Below are positions 54,882 to 62,575 of a stretch of 64,000 nucleotides of DNA, piece by piece. The DNA lies in assembly GCF_014466955.1 (NCBI RefSeq), contig NZ_AP023396.1:2356001-2420000 (forward strand). Direction: 5' to 3'. This DNA comes from Nocardia wallacei. GTDB taxonomy: Bacteria > Actinomycetota > Actinomycetes > Mycobacteriales > Mycobacteriaceae. The stretch's first letter is position 1; every line of letters starts with the position of its first letter. A program made the translations under genes and the position numbers. The notes below the pieces were generated by a model. That model saw only the letters and a program-made list of their open reading frames with translations. It did not search any database and was not told the DNA's origin.

Positions 54882-56210
54882 TTATTCCGCTGCGGCGGCG
54901 AAGCCGGTGCGGAGGTCCTCGAGGATGTCGTCTATGCCCTCGATGCCGACGGCGAGGCGGACCAGGCCGGGGGTGACGCCGGAGGCCAGCTGTTCCTCGG
55001 GGGTGAGCTGGGAGTGGGTGGTGGAGGCGGGGTGGATGACCAGCGAGCGGACGTCGCCGATGTTGGCGACGTGGCTGTGCAGGGTCAGCGCGTCCACGAA
55101 CTTCTTGCCCGCGTCGACGCCGCCCGCCAGCTCGAACCCGATGATCGCGCCGGTTCCCTTGGGCGCCAGCTGCTTTCCGCGCTCGTACCACGGCGACGAC
55201 GGCAGCCCGGCGTAGGACACCGAGGTGACTTCTGTTCGCCCGGTGAGGAATTCGGCCACCGCCTGCGCGTTCTGCACGTGCCGCTCCACCCGCAGACTGA
55301 GGGTTTCCAGCCCCTGGCTGATCAGGAACGCGTTGAACGGCGAGATCGCCGAGCCGAGGTCGCGCAGCAGTTGCACCCGTGCCTTGAGCGCGTAGGCGGG
55401 CGCACCCAGTTCGGCGAACACCACGCCGTGGTAGCTGGGGTCGGGCGTGGTGAAGCCGGGGAAGCGCGACCTGCCGTCGGCGTCGGTGACCGTCCAGTCG
55501 AAGGTGCCGCCGTCGATGATCACGCCGCCGATGGCCGCGCCGTGACCGCCGAGATACTTCGTCGCCGAGTGCACCACGATGTCCGCGCCGTGCCGCAGCG
55601 GCTGGATCAGGTACGGCGTGGGCACGGTGTTGTCGACGATCAGCGGCACTCCCGCGGTGTGCGCGACCTCGGCGATGCCGGGGATGTCGAGGATGTGGTT
55701 CTGCGGGTTGGACACCGTCTCGCCGTACAGCGCCTTGGTATTGGGCCGGATCGCGGCGCGCCACTGCTCGAGGTCGTCGGGATCCTCGACGAAGCTGACC
55801 TCGACACCCAGCTTCGGCAGCGTGTAGTGGAAGAGGTTGTAGGTGCCGCCGTACAGCCGCGGGCTGGACACGATGTGGTCGCCCGCGTTCGCGATGTTGA
55901 GGATCGCGAAGGTCTCCGCCGCCTGCCCGGAGGCCAGCAGCAGCGCGGCGACACCGCCCTCGAGCGCCGCGATCCGCTGCTCCACCGCGTCCTGGGTCGG
56001 GTTGATGATGCGGGTGTAGATGTAGCCGGGCTCGGCGAGACCGAACAGCGCGGCGGCGTGGTCGGTGTCGCGGAAGGTGTAGGAGGTGGTCTGGTAGATC
56101 GGCAGGGCGCGGGCGTTGGTGGTGCCGTCGGGCACCTGGCCCACATGGACCTGCTTGGTCTCGAAGGACCAGTGCTGGGACGGGTCGGCCGGCGCGGCGG
56201 GGTCGGTCAT
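54882..56210 (-). CDS. metY: O-acetylhomoserine sulfhydrylase / aminocarboxypropyltransferase
   Basis: MetY makes homocysteine from O-acetylhomoserine and sulfide. It is a PLP fold-type I enzyme. The PLP lysine is in HSATKYLGGHG near residue 215. QTTSYTFRDTDHAA, RIINPTQDAVEQRIAALEGG and the C-terminal LVIHPASTTHSQL are family marks. The length of 442 residues is normal. CAGGAGA precedes ATG 56210. I looked for a SAM riboswitch in the 166-base upstream region and found none. metA is not next to it. Confidence 0.94.
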   Translation of the reverse strand: MTDPAAPADPSQHWSFETKQVHVGQVPDGTTNARALPIYQTTSYTFRDTDHAAALFGLAEPGYIYTRIINPTQDAVEQRIAALEGGVAALLLASGQAAETFAILNIANAGDHIVSSPRLYGGTYNLFHYTLPKLGVEVSFVEDPDDLEQWRAAIRPNTKALYGETVSNPQNHILDIPGIAEVAHTAGVPLIVDNTVPTPYLIQPLRHGADIVVHSATKYLGGHGAAIGGVIIDGGTFDWTVTDADGRSRFPGFTTPDPSYHGVVFAELGAPAYALKARVQLLRDLGSAISPFNAFLISQGLETLSLRVERHVQNAQAVAEFLTGRTEVTSVSYAGLPSSPWYERGKQLAPKGTGAIIGFELAGGVDAGKKFVDALTLHSHVANIGDVRSLVIHPASTTHSQLTPEEQLASGVTPGLVRLAVGIEGIDDILEDLRTGFAAAAE

Positions 56211-56376
56211 CTGGCTCTCCTGGGGTGTGGATACGGACGTCGAGCGAACGGAACTACATTCCGCCGGTCGAGGGCATTGTTTGAATCGGCTGGATTCGAA
56301 CTCCGCGCGTGTCGCCGGTCGGTGCGGGCGTGTCGGCATTCGCAGCGACTTCCCGGAATCGGCTCTGAACTGCCGT

Positions 56377-56982
56377 CTACGACCGCACCGCCGCGTCGCG
56401 CTGCCGCGCCTGCGGCCGGAGCCCGGCCAGGACCACCGTGAGGAGGTGGTTGGGGGCGCCGCGGCGGTGAGCGCGACGGGCCGCGGTGGCGGCGCCGACG
56501 AGCAGGTCCATGGCGTCGGCGGTGTCCAGGTCGGCGCGGACCGCGCCGGCTTGCTGGGCCCGGCGGAGCAGCACATCGAACCGAGTCCGGAACTGATCCC
56601 GAACCTCTTCGGGGACAATGGTTTCCGCGCCCGACTCCAAGGCTTCGCAGAGCGCCTGGTTCAGCGCCACCTCGTCGACCAGCTGGGTGAAGTAGTCGAG
56701 GAAGGTCCGGCCCGGGTCGGCGTCGGCCTCGGTGAGGGCCCGCGCACGCTCGACGAATCGCTCGAGGCGGCCACGCAGCACCGCCTCGTACAAGGCATCT
56801 CGGGTGGGGAAGTGCCGGTAGACCGTGCCGACGCCGACTCCGGCGCGGCGCGCGATCTCGTCGAACGACACCGCCAGGCCCTCGGCGGACAGCATGTCCC
56901 GTGCGGTGGACAACACCAGATCGCGGTTGCGGCGAGCGTCCGCGCGCATCGGTTTGGCAGCCTGGGCAGCTTCGTCGACCAC
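56377..56982 (-). CDS. TetR-family repressor (divergent from NmrA-like gene)
   Basis: The N-terminal TetR helix-turn-helix is clear: LVLSTARDMLSAEGLAVSF, then IARRAGVGVGTVYRHFPTRDALYEAVL. The ligand domain is the common type ending LLVGAATAARRAHRRGAPNHLL. The start GTG 56982 gives 201 residues. It is divergent from the NmrA-like gene, and the 110-base space holds two CGGAG/CTCCG inverted repeats around a -10, so this repressor very likely controls that gene and itself. Confidence 0.9.
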   Translation of the reverse strand: MVDEAAQAAKPMRADARRNRDLVLSTARDMLSAEGLAVSFDEIARRAGVGVGTVYRHFPTRDALYEAVLRGRLERFVERARALTEADADPGRTFLDYFTQLVDEVALNQALCEALESGAETIVPEEVRDQFRTRFDVLLRRAQQAGAVRADLDTADAMDLLVGAATAARRAHRRGAPNHLLTVVLAGLRPQARQRDAAVRS

Positions 56983-57003
56983 CGCACGATCGTACCTGCG
57001 ACA

Positions 57004-57055
57004 TTGCGAAGTGGAGAAGATTCTCCGTATAGTCTGAAGCGGAGCTAACTCTCCG
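57004..57055 (+). promoter_or_regulatory. Promoter with two TetR-type operators
   Basis: TTGCGA (57004-57009) and TATAGT (57028-57033) form a promoter with an 18-base spacer, pointing to the NmrA-like gene. Two inverted repeats of the form (C/T)GGAG-N6-CTCCG lie at 57012-57027 and 57040-57055, their centres 28 bases apart. The first fills the spacer and the second lies just downstream of the -10. Binding would block RNA polymerase. Confidence 0.65.
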
Positions 57056-57091
57056 ATTAGTTCGAGGGTGACAGATCGAGGAGAAACCACA

Positions 57092-57779
57092 GTGGACCAG
57101 GTTGTTTTCGTGACCGGCGCGACCGGGCAGCAGGGTGGAGCCGTCGCGTACCGGCTCCTCGGCGACGGGTGGCGGGTGCGCGCGCTGACCCGGAACCCGG
57201 ACGGCGCGGCGGCTCGTGCGCTGGCGGCGGCGGGCGCGGAGGTCGTGGCGGGCTCGCTGGAAGACCCGGCGGCCATCGACCGCGGCGTGGCCGGAGCGTA
57301 CGGCGTCTTCAGCGTGCATCCCGGACCGCTGTCTCCGGAGCAGGACGAGGTGAAGGCGGGCAGGGACATTGCCGACGCCGCGCTGAAACACGGTGTGGCA
57401 CACCTGGTCTACAGCTCGGGCCTGGCCGCCGACCGGGGTGGCCATAATCGGCGCCTTCGCCGCCCTCGCCCTGGCGCGCCCCGGCGAATTCCGTGGCCGG
57501 ACACTCGAATTGGTCGGAGACGCGTTGACGCCGCCCGAGGTGGCCGCCGAGATGAGCGCGGCCGTAGGGCGTCCGATCCCCTACCTCCAGCGGCCCATCG
57601 AGGAACTACGCCGCATCAACGAACGCTTCGCCCGCGGTTACGAACTCATCAACAGCGGCGCCATCAGCGACATCGATGTGGATGTCGCCGAACTGCGCCG
57701 ACTGCACCCCGGCCTGATGACCCTGCGTGACTGGCTGAAACACCGTGGCGCGCAACTGCTCCGGCCACTACTGGGGTGA
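57092..57779 (+). pseudogene. NmrA-like NAD(P)-binding protein gene, internally deleted and frameshifted
   Basis: The 5' part codes for an NmrA-like Rossmann domain (VVFVTGATGQQGGAVAYRLL, ARALAAAGAEVVAGSLEDP, HLVYSSGLAADRGG). After about codon 115 the frame changes. The rest of the family sequence continues in another frame from near 57440 (IGAFAALALARPGEF, TLELVGDALTPPEVAAEMS) to a stop at 57779. The middle of the family, roughly 80 residues between these parts, is missing. A deletion that is not a multiple of three explains both facts. GTG 57092 has a good GAGGAGAAA site. The 3' end overlaps the convergent TetR gene. Confidence 0.8.
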
Positions 57780-58457
57780 GCGCCCGGTCGGCTGTGACGG
57801 CGTGGTGAGCAGTTCGATGACCGCCTTGGCCTCCTCGGTGGTCGGGGTCGGCAGGCTGCCCCGGCCGTGGATCAGCCCGATGCCCAGATAGACCATGGTT
57901 CCGGCGCGCAGCCGGGCCTGGGTCGCGTCGAAGCCGAGTTCGAGCATGGTCTGCTCGACGATCTCGAAGATCTTGCGTTCCAGCGCCTGTACCGCGCCCG
58001 CCACCTTCGGATCGTTGCGCGCCCACTCGCGCACGGTAGCCTCGACGATCCAGGTGCTCTGGTCGACCAGCAGCGACGTCATGTTCTCGATGCGCTGCTC
58101 GACGGGGATGGAGTCGACGGCACCCAGCGCGCGGACGGCGTCGGCCTGCACGGCACTCCACCGCTCGGCCATGGCCTCCATCAGTTGCTGGATGTCGTCG
58201 AAATGCCAGTAGAAGCTGCCTTTCGTCACGCCCAGTTCGCTGCACAGCCGCGGAATCCTGCTGGCGCCCACGCCTTCTCGGGCCAGCAGTGCGAGCGCCC
58301 CGTCGACCCAGTCGTCGTAGGACAGGCGCGGCGTGCGGCTGCGACCGCGCCGCTGCGCCTCGGCCTTCTTCGATCGTCGCGGGCGAGCGGCGGACACCGG
58401 CTCGTCCGGGGAGGGCGTCCCGGCGGCCGGTTCCGGGGGGATCTGTGCGGCTGCCAC
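57768..58457 (-). CDS. TetR/AcrR-family regulator
   Basis: The first 45 residues are a basic, disordered extension (RPRRSKKAEAQRRGRSRTPR). The TetR helix-turn-helix follows (ALALLAREGVGASRIPRLCSELGVTKGSFYWHF, given here as one domain). The ligand domain includes LLVDQSTWIVEATVREWARNDP. It has 229 residues. It is convergent with the decayed NmrA-like gene and lies 14 bases downstream of the methyltransferase gene on the same strand, so the two may be co-transcribed. Confidence 0.88.
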   Translation of the reverse strand: MAAAQIPPEPAAGTPSPDEPVSAARPRRSKKAEAQRRGRSRTPRLSYDDWVDGALALLAREGVGASRIPRLCSELGVTKGSFYWHFDDIQQLMEAMAERWSAVQADAVRALGAVDSIPVEQRIENMTSLLVDQSTWIVEATVREWARNDPKVAGAVQALERKIFEIVEQTMLELGFDATQARLRAGTMVYLGIGLIHGRGSLPTPTTEEAKAVIELLTTPSQPTGRSPQ

Positions 58458-58471
58458 GCCTCGATGCTAGG

Positions 58472-59269
58472 TCAGGGCTTGCGTGCCACCCCGCCGTACG
58501 CGGCGATGTCGCGCAGACCGGACAGTTCGTGCTCGGGACGGCGCCAGTGGGTGATCTTCCCGAAGCCGGGCTCGAGCAGTTCGTAGCCCTCGAAGACCGC
58601 GCGCAGCTGCTCCTGCGTGCGCGGATAATACGGTGCGCCACCGGATTTCGCGTATTCCTCGCACATCGCCACGTAGGTGGGGCTGTCCACGGTGCCGTCC
58701 CAGTACACCAGGTGACTGCCGGAAGGTACCGCGTCCAGCACGGTGTGGACGATGCGCAGCAGGTCGTCGTAGGTGCGGGCGTGCCCGAGCACGCCCATGA
58801 ACATCACGACGATCGGCTGGGTGAAGTTCAGGATGTTCTTGGCCTCGGCGACGATCTGCTCCGGCTCGTGGAAATCCGCCTCGATGTAGGTGGTGACGCC
58901 CTCGTGGGTGGTGCTGGTCAGCAGGGCGCGCGCATGGGTGAGGACCAGGGGATCGTTGTCCACGTAGACGATTCGGGAATCCGGATTGATGCTTTGGGCG
59001 ACCTGGTGGGTGTTCTGCATGGTGGGCAGCCCGGTGCCGATGTCGAGAAACTGCCGGAGGCCGACGTCCTGTGCCAGGTGGGTGACCGCACGGATGAGGA
59101 AACGCCTGCTCTCGGTCGCCATGGTCCCGATGTCGGGGTCGATCTGCAGGCTGGCGTCGCCGACTTCGCGGTCGATGTCGTAGTTGTCCTTACCGCCCAT
59201 CCAATAGTTCCAGATCCGGGCGGAATGCGGTATGTCGGTACGGATCTCGGTGTTGTGCCCTGTCGGCAT
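58472..59269 (-). CDS. SAM-dependent methyltransferase (DUF574/Methyltransf_19)
   Basis: This 265-residue protein belongs to an actinobacterial methyltransferase family. SARIWNYWMGGKDNYDIDRE near the N-terminus and FLDIGTGLPTMQNTHQVAQ are the strongest marks; the latter is the AdoMet-binding glycine loop. VYVDNDPLVLTHARALL is the acidic second strand. The family is common in Nocardia and Streptomyces, often near XRE or TetR regulators; its substrates are unknown. ATG 59269 follows GAGGAG. Confidence 0.9.
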   Translation of the reverse strand: MPTGHNTEIRTDIPHSARIWNYWMGGKDNYDIDREVGDASLQIDPDIGTMATESRRFLIRAVTHLAQDVGLRQFLDIGTGLPTMQNTHQVAQSINPDSRIVYVDNDPLVLTHARALLTSTTHEGVTTYIEADFHEPEQIVAEAKNILNFTQPIVVMFMGVLGHARTYDDLLRIVHTVLDAVPSGSHLVYWDGTVDSPTYVAMCEEYAKSGGAPYYPRTQEQLRAVFEGYELLEPGFGKITHWRRPEHELSGLRDIAAYGGVARKP

Positions 59270-59468
59270 GTGGGGTCGGCTCCTCGTCGAGGTCCCGGAA
59301 CGGTGCCGCCGCGCGGGAGGCACGAACGGGGTCGTTGTCTGATCTGTCCAGTGACAGTACAAGATTCGTCGCCGGTCGACAGCGGATCCGCGGACGGTTA
59401 ACTGCCGATTGGCCGGGGCGGGCCGGACGCGGAGCGGCAAACCCGGGGCAGCGGTTCACCGGCCGGTG

Positions 59469-59505
59469 TTGACATATGCAGGTGATTGCCTGCATAATTT
59501 CGGGG
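59469..59505 (+). promoter_or_regulatory. Promoter with ArsR-type operator; leaderless start
   Basis: TTGACA (59469-59474) and CATAAT (59493-59498) are near-consensus promoter boxes with an 18-base spacer. The inverted repeat ATGCAGG...CCTGCAT (59476-59495) fills the spacer. The GTG start at 59505 lies six bases after the -10, so transcription would begin at or next to the start codon. Confidence 0.7.
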
Positions 59506-60299
59506 TGCAATCCGAACCCGAGATGGACGCCGTCTTCAAGGCGCTGGCCGACGGCACTCGCCGGCTGCTGCTCGACCGGCTGCGCGAGCGCAACGGCCAG
59601 ACGCTGCGGGAGCTGTGCGAGCGGGTCGACATGGCCCGGCAGTCGTTGACCCAGCACCTCGACATTCTCGAGCGGGCCGGGCTGGTGACCGTGCTGCGGC
59701 GCGGGCGCGAGCGGGTGCACTACATCAATCCGACACCGATTCACGACATCGAACAGCGCTGGATCTCGGTTTTCGACCGTCCTCGGCTGGATGTCCTGCG
59801 CGCCATCAAGAACCAGGCAGAGGAGTACGCCATGACCGCCACCGTGCCGAGCTACGTCTACGTCACCTATATTCACGCCAGTGCCGAGCAGGTATGGAAG
59901 GCACTGACCGACGCCGACCTGACCGCCCGATACTGGTTTCACGAGAATGTGTCCGACTGGCAGCCCGGTTCGCCCTGGGAGCACCGTCGCGCCGACGGCT
60001 CCGGCACGATCGACGTCGTCGGCGAGGTGCTCGAGTCCGAGCCGCCGACGAAGCTGGTCCTGACCTTCGAGGATTCCCCCGAGCAGGACCGCTCGCCCTC
60101 TGTGGTGACCTTCCTGATCGAGTCCCACCGCGACATCGTCCGGCTCACCGTCACCCACGAGAACCTGCCGAACGAGGAAATGCTGCAAGGCATTTCGCGC
60201 GGCTGGCCCTCGGTGATCGCCAACCTCAAGTCGCTACTGGAAACCGGCGAGGTCCTCCCGCAGGCCCCGTGGGAGATGGACTCGGCGGTGCACGCCTGA
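59505..60299 (+). CDS. ArsR-family HTH fused to SRPBCC (AHSA1) domain
   Basis: The first 95 residues are an ArsR-type winged helix (DAVFKALADGTRRLLLDRL, LCERVDMARQSLTQHLDIL, GLVTVLRRGRERVHYI). The rest is an AHSA1/SRPBCC ligand-binding domain (ASAEQVWKALTDADLTARYW, DSPEQDRSPSVVTFLI). This fusion is known in actinobacteria. It may sense a small molecule through the second domain. The GTG at 59505 has no Shine-Dalgarno sequence; the promoter geometry indicates a leaderless message under autoregulation. Its stop overlaps the start of the DinB-like gene (TGATG). Confidence 0.88.
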   Translation: MQSEPEMDAVFKALADGTRRLLLDRLRERNGQTLRELCERVDMARQSLTQHLDILERAGLVTVLRRGRERVHYINPTPIHDIEQRWISVFDRPRLDVLRAIKNQAEEYAMTATVPSYVYVTYIHASAEQVWKALTDADLTARYWFHENVSDWQPGSPWEHRRADGSGTIDVVGEVLESEPPTKLVLTFEDSPEQDRSPSVVTFLIESHRDIVRLTVTHENLPNEEMLQGISRGWPSVIANLKSLLETGEVLPQAPWEMDSAVHA

Positions 60300-60796
60300 T
60301 GTCGGACACCACCGCATTGCGCGAGGCCTACGACTCGCTTCTGGAAGCCGTTGGGACAGTAGGCGCTTCGGCCCACCTCCGGACGCCCCCACCGGGTGAA
60401 TGGAATGCCGAGCAGATTCTGGCCCACGTCTGCCTCGTCACGGCGGGCACCATCGCCGCGATGGCGGCGGTCGCGGCGGGCGAGCACACCACCTACGACA
60501 ATCGCCACGCTCTCGACACCTGGACCATCGACCGCGTGGCCGAGCGTGCGGGCGGATTCTCCGGCCTGCGTGAGCGCCTGCGCCGGCAGGCCGACATTCT
60601 CTGCGGCTTCGGCGGACCGGCACTGTCCGATGCCGAACTCGACAGCCCCGTCCCGCTTCTCGGCCTTTCCGCGGGCACCCTGCTCAACGAGGCGGTCGTA
60701 CCGCTGCGCGGGCTGTTCGAGGGCCTGGCCGACATCGAAATTCCCAACCACACCCGACAACTGCTGGCTCTACTGCCCGAGAGCGCCGCGGTCTGA
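60299..60796 (+). CDS. DinB-like protein
   Basis: This 165-residue four-helix protein resembles the DinB/YfiT metal-binding family: PPPGEWNAEQILAHVCLVTA has the first His, and the later His in EIPNHTRQLL or EHTTYDNRH may complete a site. Many such proteins are thiol-dependent transferases. It begins inside the stop of the ArsR-SRPBCC gene, so it is in the same operon and is probably its regulated function. Confidence 0.7.
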   Translation: MSDTTALREAYDSLLEAVGTVGASAHLRTPPPGEWNAEQILAHVCLVTAGTIAAMAAVAAGEHTTYDNRHALDTWTIDRVAERAGGFSGLRERLRRQADILCGFGGPALSDAELDSPVPLLGLSAGTLLNEAVVPLRGLFEGLADIEIPNHTRQLLALLPESAAV

Positions 60797-60858
60797 CGTA
60801 CGACATCCGCACGACGCGGATCGGCAACCTCGGAGCGGGGGATTGCCGAGCGTTCCGG

Positions 60859-61014
60859 TCAGTCCGGCGGCTCGTCCTGCTCGTCCGCGGTGATGAGTTC
60901 GGGCGCGACTTCGCGGGTCGCCATGCCCGCGTCGCCGCCCTGGTCCGTGGGTCCGGGCCGACCGCCCTTGGGCTCCTTCGGGTCTTCGTCGTCCCGGTCC
61001 TGTTGGCGCGGCAT
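60859..61014 (-). CDS. Small charged protein (51 residues)
   Basis: A short frame has a GAGAGGGG site before ATG 61014. The product is very polar and probably disordered (RQQDRDDEDPKEPKGGRPGP, then ATREVAPELITADEQDEPPD). It ends near the DinB-like gene, with which it is convergent. I do not recognise it. Codon third positions are mostly G or C, supporting translation. Confidence 0.45.
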   Translation of the reverse strand: MPRQQDRDDEDPKEPKGGRPGPTDQGGDAGMATREVAPELITADEQDEPPD

Positions 61015-61167
61015 GTCGATGCCCCTCTCGTCGTCCCTGCGGCCGTGGCCGGTCTCGTCGCTGGGCTACCTCCGGACGCGCTCGGCAAACCTCCCCGCGG
61101 TGTGGGGCCGCAAGGGCCGAGCCCGCGTTGGCCGTGGCGGCCGCGCCCGCTTTGACCGTGGCGTCGC

Positions 61168-61575
61168 TCAGCCGCGGTCGTAGGCGTCTTCGTCGAGGGG
61201 GGTGATCCACGCCTGGTCGACCCGGTCGGCGATATCCGCGGCGTCGAAGGCGGCCCGCATACGCTCGGCCAGGGGATGCACGCGCGTGGTGTCCAAACCG
61301 TGGAGACTGTCGTGCGCGACGGTCGCCTGTTCGGCACGGTCGGCCTCGGCACCGGCCGGGATCGTGTTCATGACCAGTTCCTTTCGCGAGGTGCGGGCGG
61401 ATTCGCGGACGGCGGGAGTGGGCTCGCCGGTGGCGCGGCGAGCCCACTCCCGGTATCGGGCCGGCACGATCGTGCCGGCAGGAACTCGGATGTTCGGGTC
61501 CGTGCGGGTGACCGCCGGCGGGCCTGTCACGAGAGTGACTGTGCGCGCGGGAAATTCATCGGTGCGCTGCCGCAT
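61168..61575 (-). CDS. Hypothetical protein with internal start
   Basis: I do not recognise this protein. From ATG 61575 it has 135 residues. From the internal ATG 61371, which has a better ribosome-binding site (AAAGGAA), it has 67 (NTIPAGAEADRAEQATVAHD, ending DQAWITPLDEDAYDRG). Both halves have codon use typical of coding sequence. No membrane segment is visible. Its upstream region holds one copy of a 33-bp element also found upstream of the MerR gene. Confidence 0.5.
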   Translation of the reverse strand: MRQRTDEFPARTVTLVTGPPAVTRTDPNIRVPAGTIVPARYREWARRATGEPTPAVRESARTSRKELVMNTIPAGAEADRAEQATVAHDSLHGLDTTRVHPLAERMRAAFDAADIADRVDQAWITPLDEDAYDRG

Positions 61576-61652
61576 CGAGAGCCGGCTGGTCCCGTCACGG
61601 ACGAACGTGTGCTGAGAACGGGCATCACCTCCCTTCCCTTGTGCGATCCCGG

Positions 61653-61712
61653 GACTACGTCCGGAACGACTACGCCTGGATTGATTATGCCTGGATTGAC
61701 TATGCCCGGATT
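61653..61712. repeat. 15-bp tandem repeat, four copies
   Basis: Four units of GACTAYGYCYGGAWY run from 61653 to 61712; units 2 to 4 (GACTACGCCTGGATT and close variants) are the most alike. They lie upstream of the hypothetical gene at 61575. On the minus strand they read NPGI(V/I) repeats, but no supported gene covers them. Confidence 0.75.
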
Positions 61713-61718
61713 CGTTTG

Positions 61719-61751
61719 TTCAGCTGATGAGATAATCTCTGTCAACTGACA
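61719..61751 (+). repeat. 33-bp element, copy A
   Basis: This stretch contains TCAGCTGATGAGATAATCTC followed by TGTCAACTGACA. A nearly identical sequence lies in the opposite orientation at 62246-62280. Most positions match, apart from a two-base gap. The two copies flank the MerR/HspR-like gene. Confidence 0.7.
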
Positions 61752-61773
61752 CAACTTCTTTGTAGCACTGCTC

Positions 61774-61807
61774 CGATATGTAGGCAAGCGCGATATGTAG
61801 GCAAGCA
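61774..61807. repeat. 17-bp direct repeat, two copies
   Basis: CGATATGTAGGCAAGCG (61774-61790) is followed at once by the same 17 bases with one change (61791-61807). It lies just after the end of the MerR/HspR-like gene. No function is evident. Confidence 0.75.
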
Positions 61808-61815
61808 CTCCGTGG

Positions 61816-62163
61816 CTAAGCTTCGGCCGCTCCGTCGTCGCCGCGAAGCCGGTCGCGTTCGGCGGTCAGTGCGGAGTTGGCCTCGGTGAGGGCGGCGTTG
61901 GCGTCCTCGAGTTCGAGGATGCGCCCGATGGCCGCCAGGTTCATGCCCTGCCGTGCCAGCGTGGTGATGCGGTGCAGTCGTGCCAGGTCGTCGCCGCTGT
62001 AGCGGCGGGTGCCGCCCGGGCTGCGGGCGGGACTGATCAGCCCGTGCTGCTCGTACAGGCGCAGGGTCTGCACACCGATGTCGGCCAGTTCGGCGGCGAC
62101 CGAGATCGCGTACACCGCCTGACCGGAGTGGGGCAGGTGGTGATCGTGCCGGTCCGTCGCCAT
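61816..62163 (-). CDS. MerR-family regulator, HspR-like
   Basis: This 115-residue protein has a MerR-type DNA-binding domain (VYAISVAAELADIGVQTLRL, then YEQHGLISPARSPGGTRRYS). The sequence is close to HspR, the heat-shock repressor that works with DnaK: ISVAAELA, QTLR and GGTRRYS, and NLAAIGRILELE later. A short coiled coil ends the protein. A CIRCE-like element lies 46 bases upstream of its start and a long inverted repeat 77 bases upstream. dnaK-grpE-dnaJ is not in the window, so this is probably a paralogue of the main HspR. Confidence 0.85.
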   Translation of the reverse strand: MATDRHDHHLPHSGQAVYAISVAAELADIGVQTLRLYEQHGLISPARSPGGTRRYSGDDLARLHRITTLARQGMNLAAIGRILELEDANAALTEANSALTAERDRLRGDDGAAEA

Positions 62164-62208
62164 TGGTACTCCTCACTGTCGCTGTCGACAGGATATCTGA
62201 ACCGGCGC

Positions 62209-62235
62209 CTTGCACTCTCCTGTGTTGAGTGCTAA
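62209..62235. promoter_or_regulatory. CIRCE-like element (HrcA operator)
   Basis: CTTGCACTC (62209-62217), a nine-base spacer and GAGTGCTAA (62227-62235) match the CIRCE consensus (TTAGCACTC, N9, GAGTGCTAA): the right arm is perfect and the left differs at two of nine positions. The spacer length is exact. It lies 46 bases upstream of the MerR/HspR-like start. Confidence 0.6.
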
Positions 62236-62240
62236 AAAAT

Positions 62241-62262
62241 ATCTCTGTCAGCAGACAGAGAT
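62241..62262. repeat. Perfect inverted repeat, 9-bp arms
   Basis: ATCTCTGTC (62241-62249) and its exact complement (62254-62262) flank AGCA. It overlaps copy B of the 33-bp element (62246-62280), six bases from the CIRCE-like element. It may be a further operator of the MerR/HspR-like gene. Confidence 0.65.
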
Positions 62263-62280
62263 TATCTCGTATGAGCTGAC
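62246..62280 (-). repeat. 33-bp element, copy B
   Basis: On the minus strand this reads GTCAGCTCATACGAGATAAT, then CTCTGTCTGCTGACA, nearly the same as copy A at 61719-61751 (plus strand). Confidence 0.7.
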
Positions 62281-62575
62281 CGGCGCTTCGAGTTCCCGCA
62301 GGGGTCGGGAGCCGACGGTTCTTGCTGTCGACGGGTGGGCCCGGACGGGCTGCGGTCTCCGGGCTCACCCGAACTCGCCTCGCGCGCGCACCGAGGTTTC
62401 GCGACGATCACAGGGCCCCAACAAGTGCGGACGCAATCTTGCGTTCTTGCATATGTAAGAGCATGATCCCAGCTAGCCTAGTGGTGACCACCGATCGAAG
62501 ACCGGTATAGCGAAACCCGGAGATCAACATGTTTGTGCGATCAACAGTGCATTCGGGTGTGTTCGGGGTGCGGCG

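Noticed and set aside
56211..56376. SAM riboswitch upstream of metY
   Set aside because: No conserved SAM-I or SAM-IV core or matching stems could be found on the minus strand.
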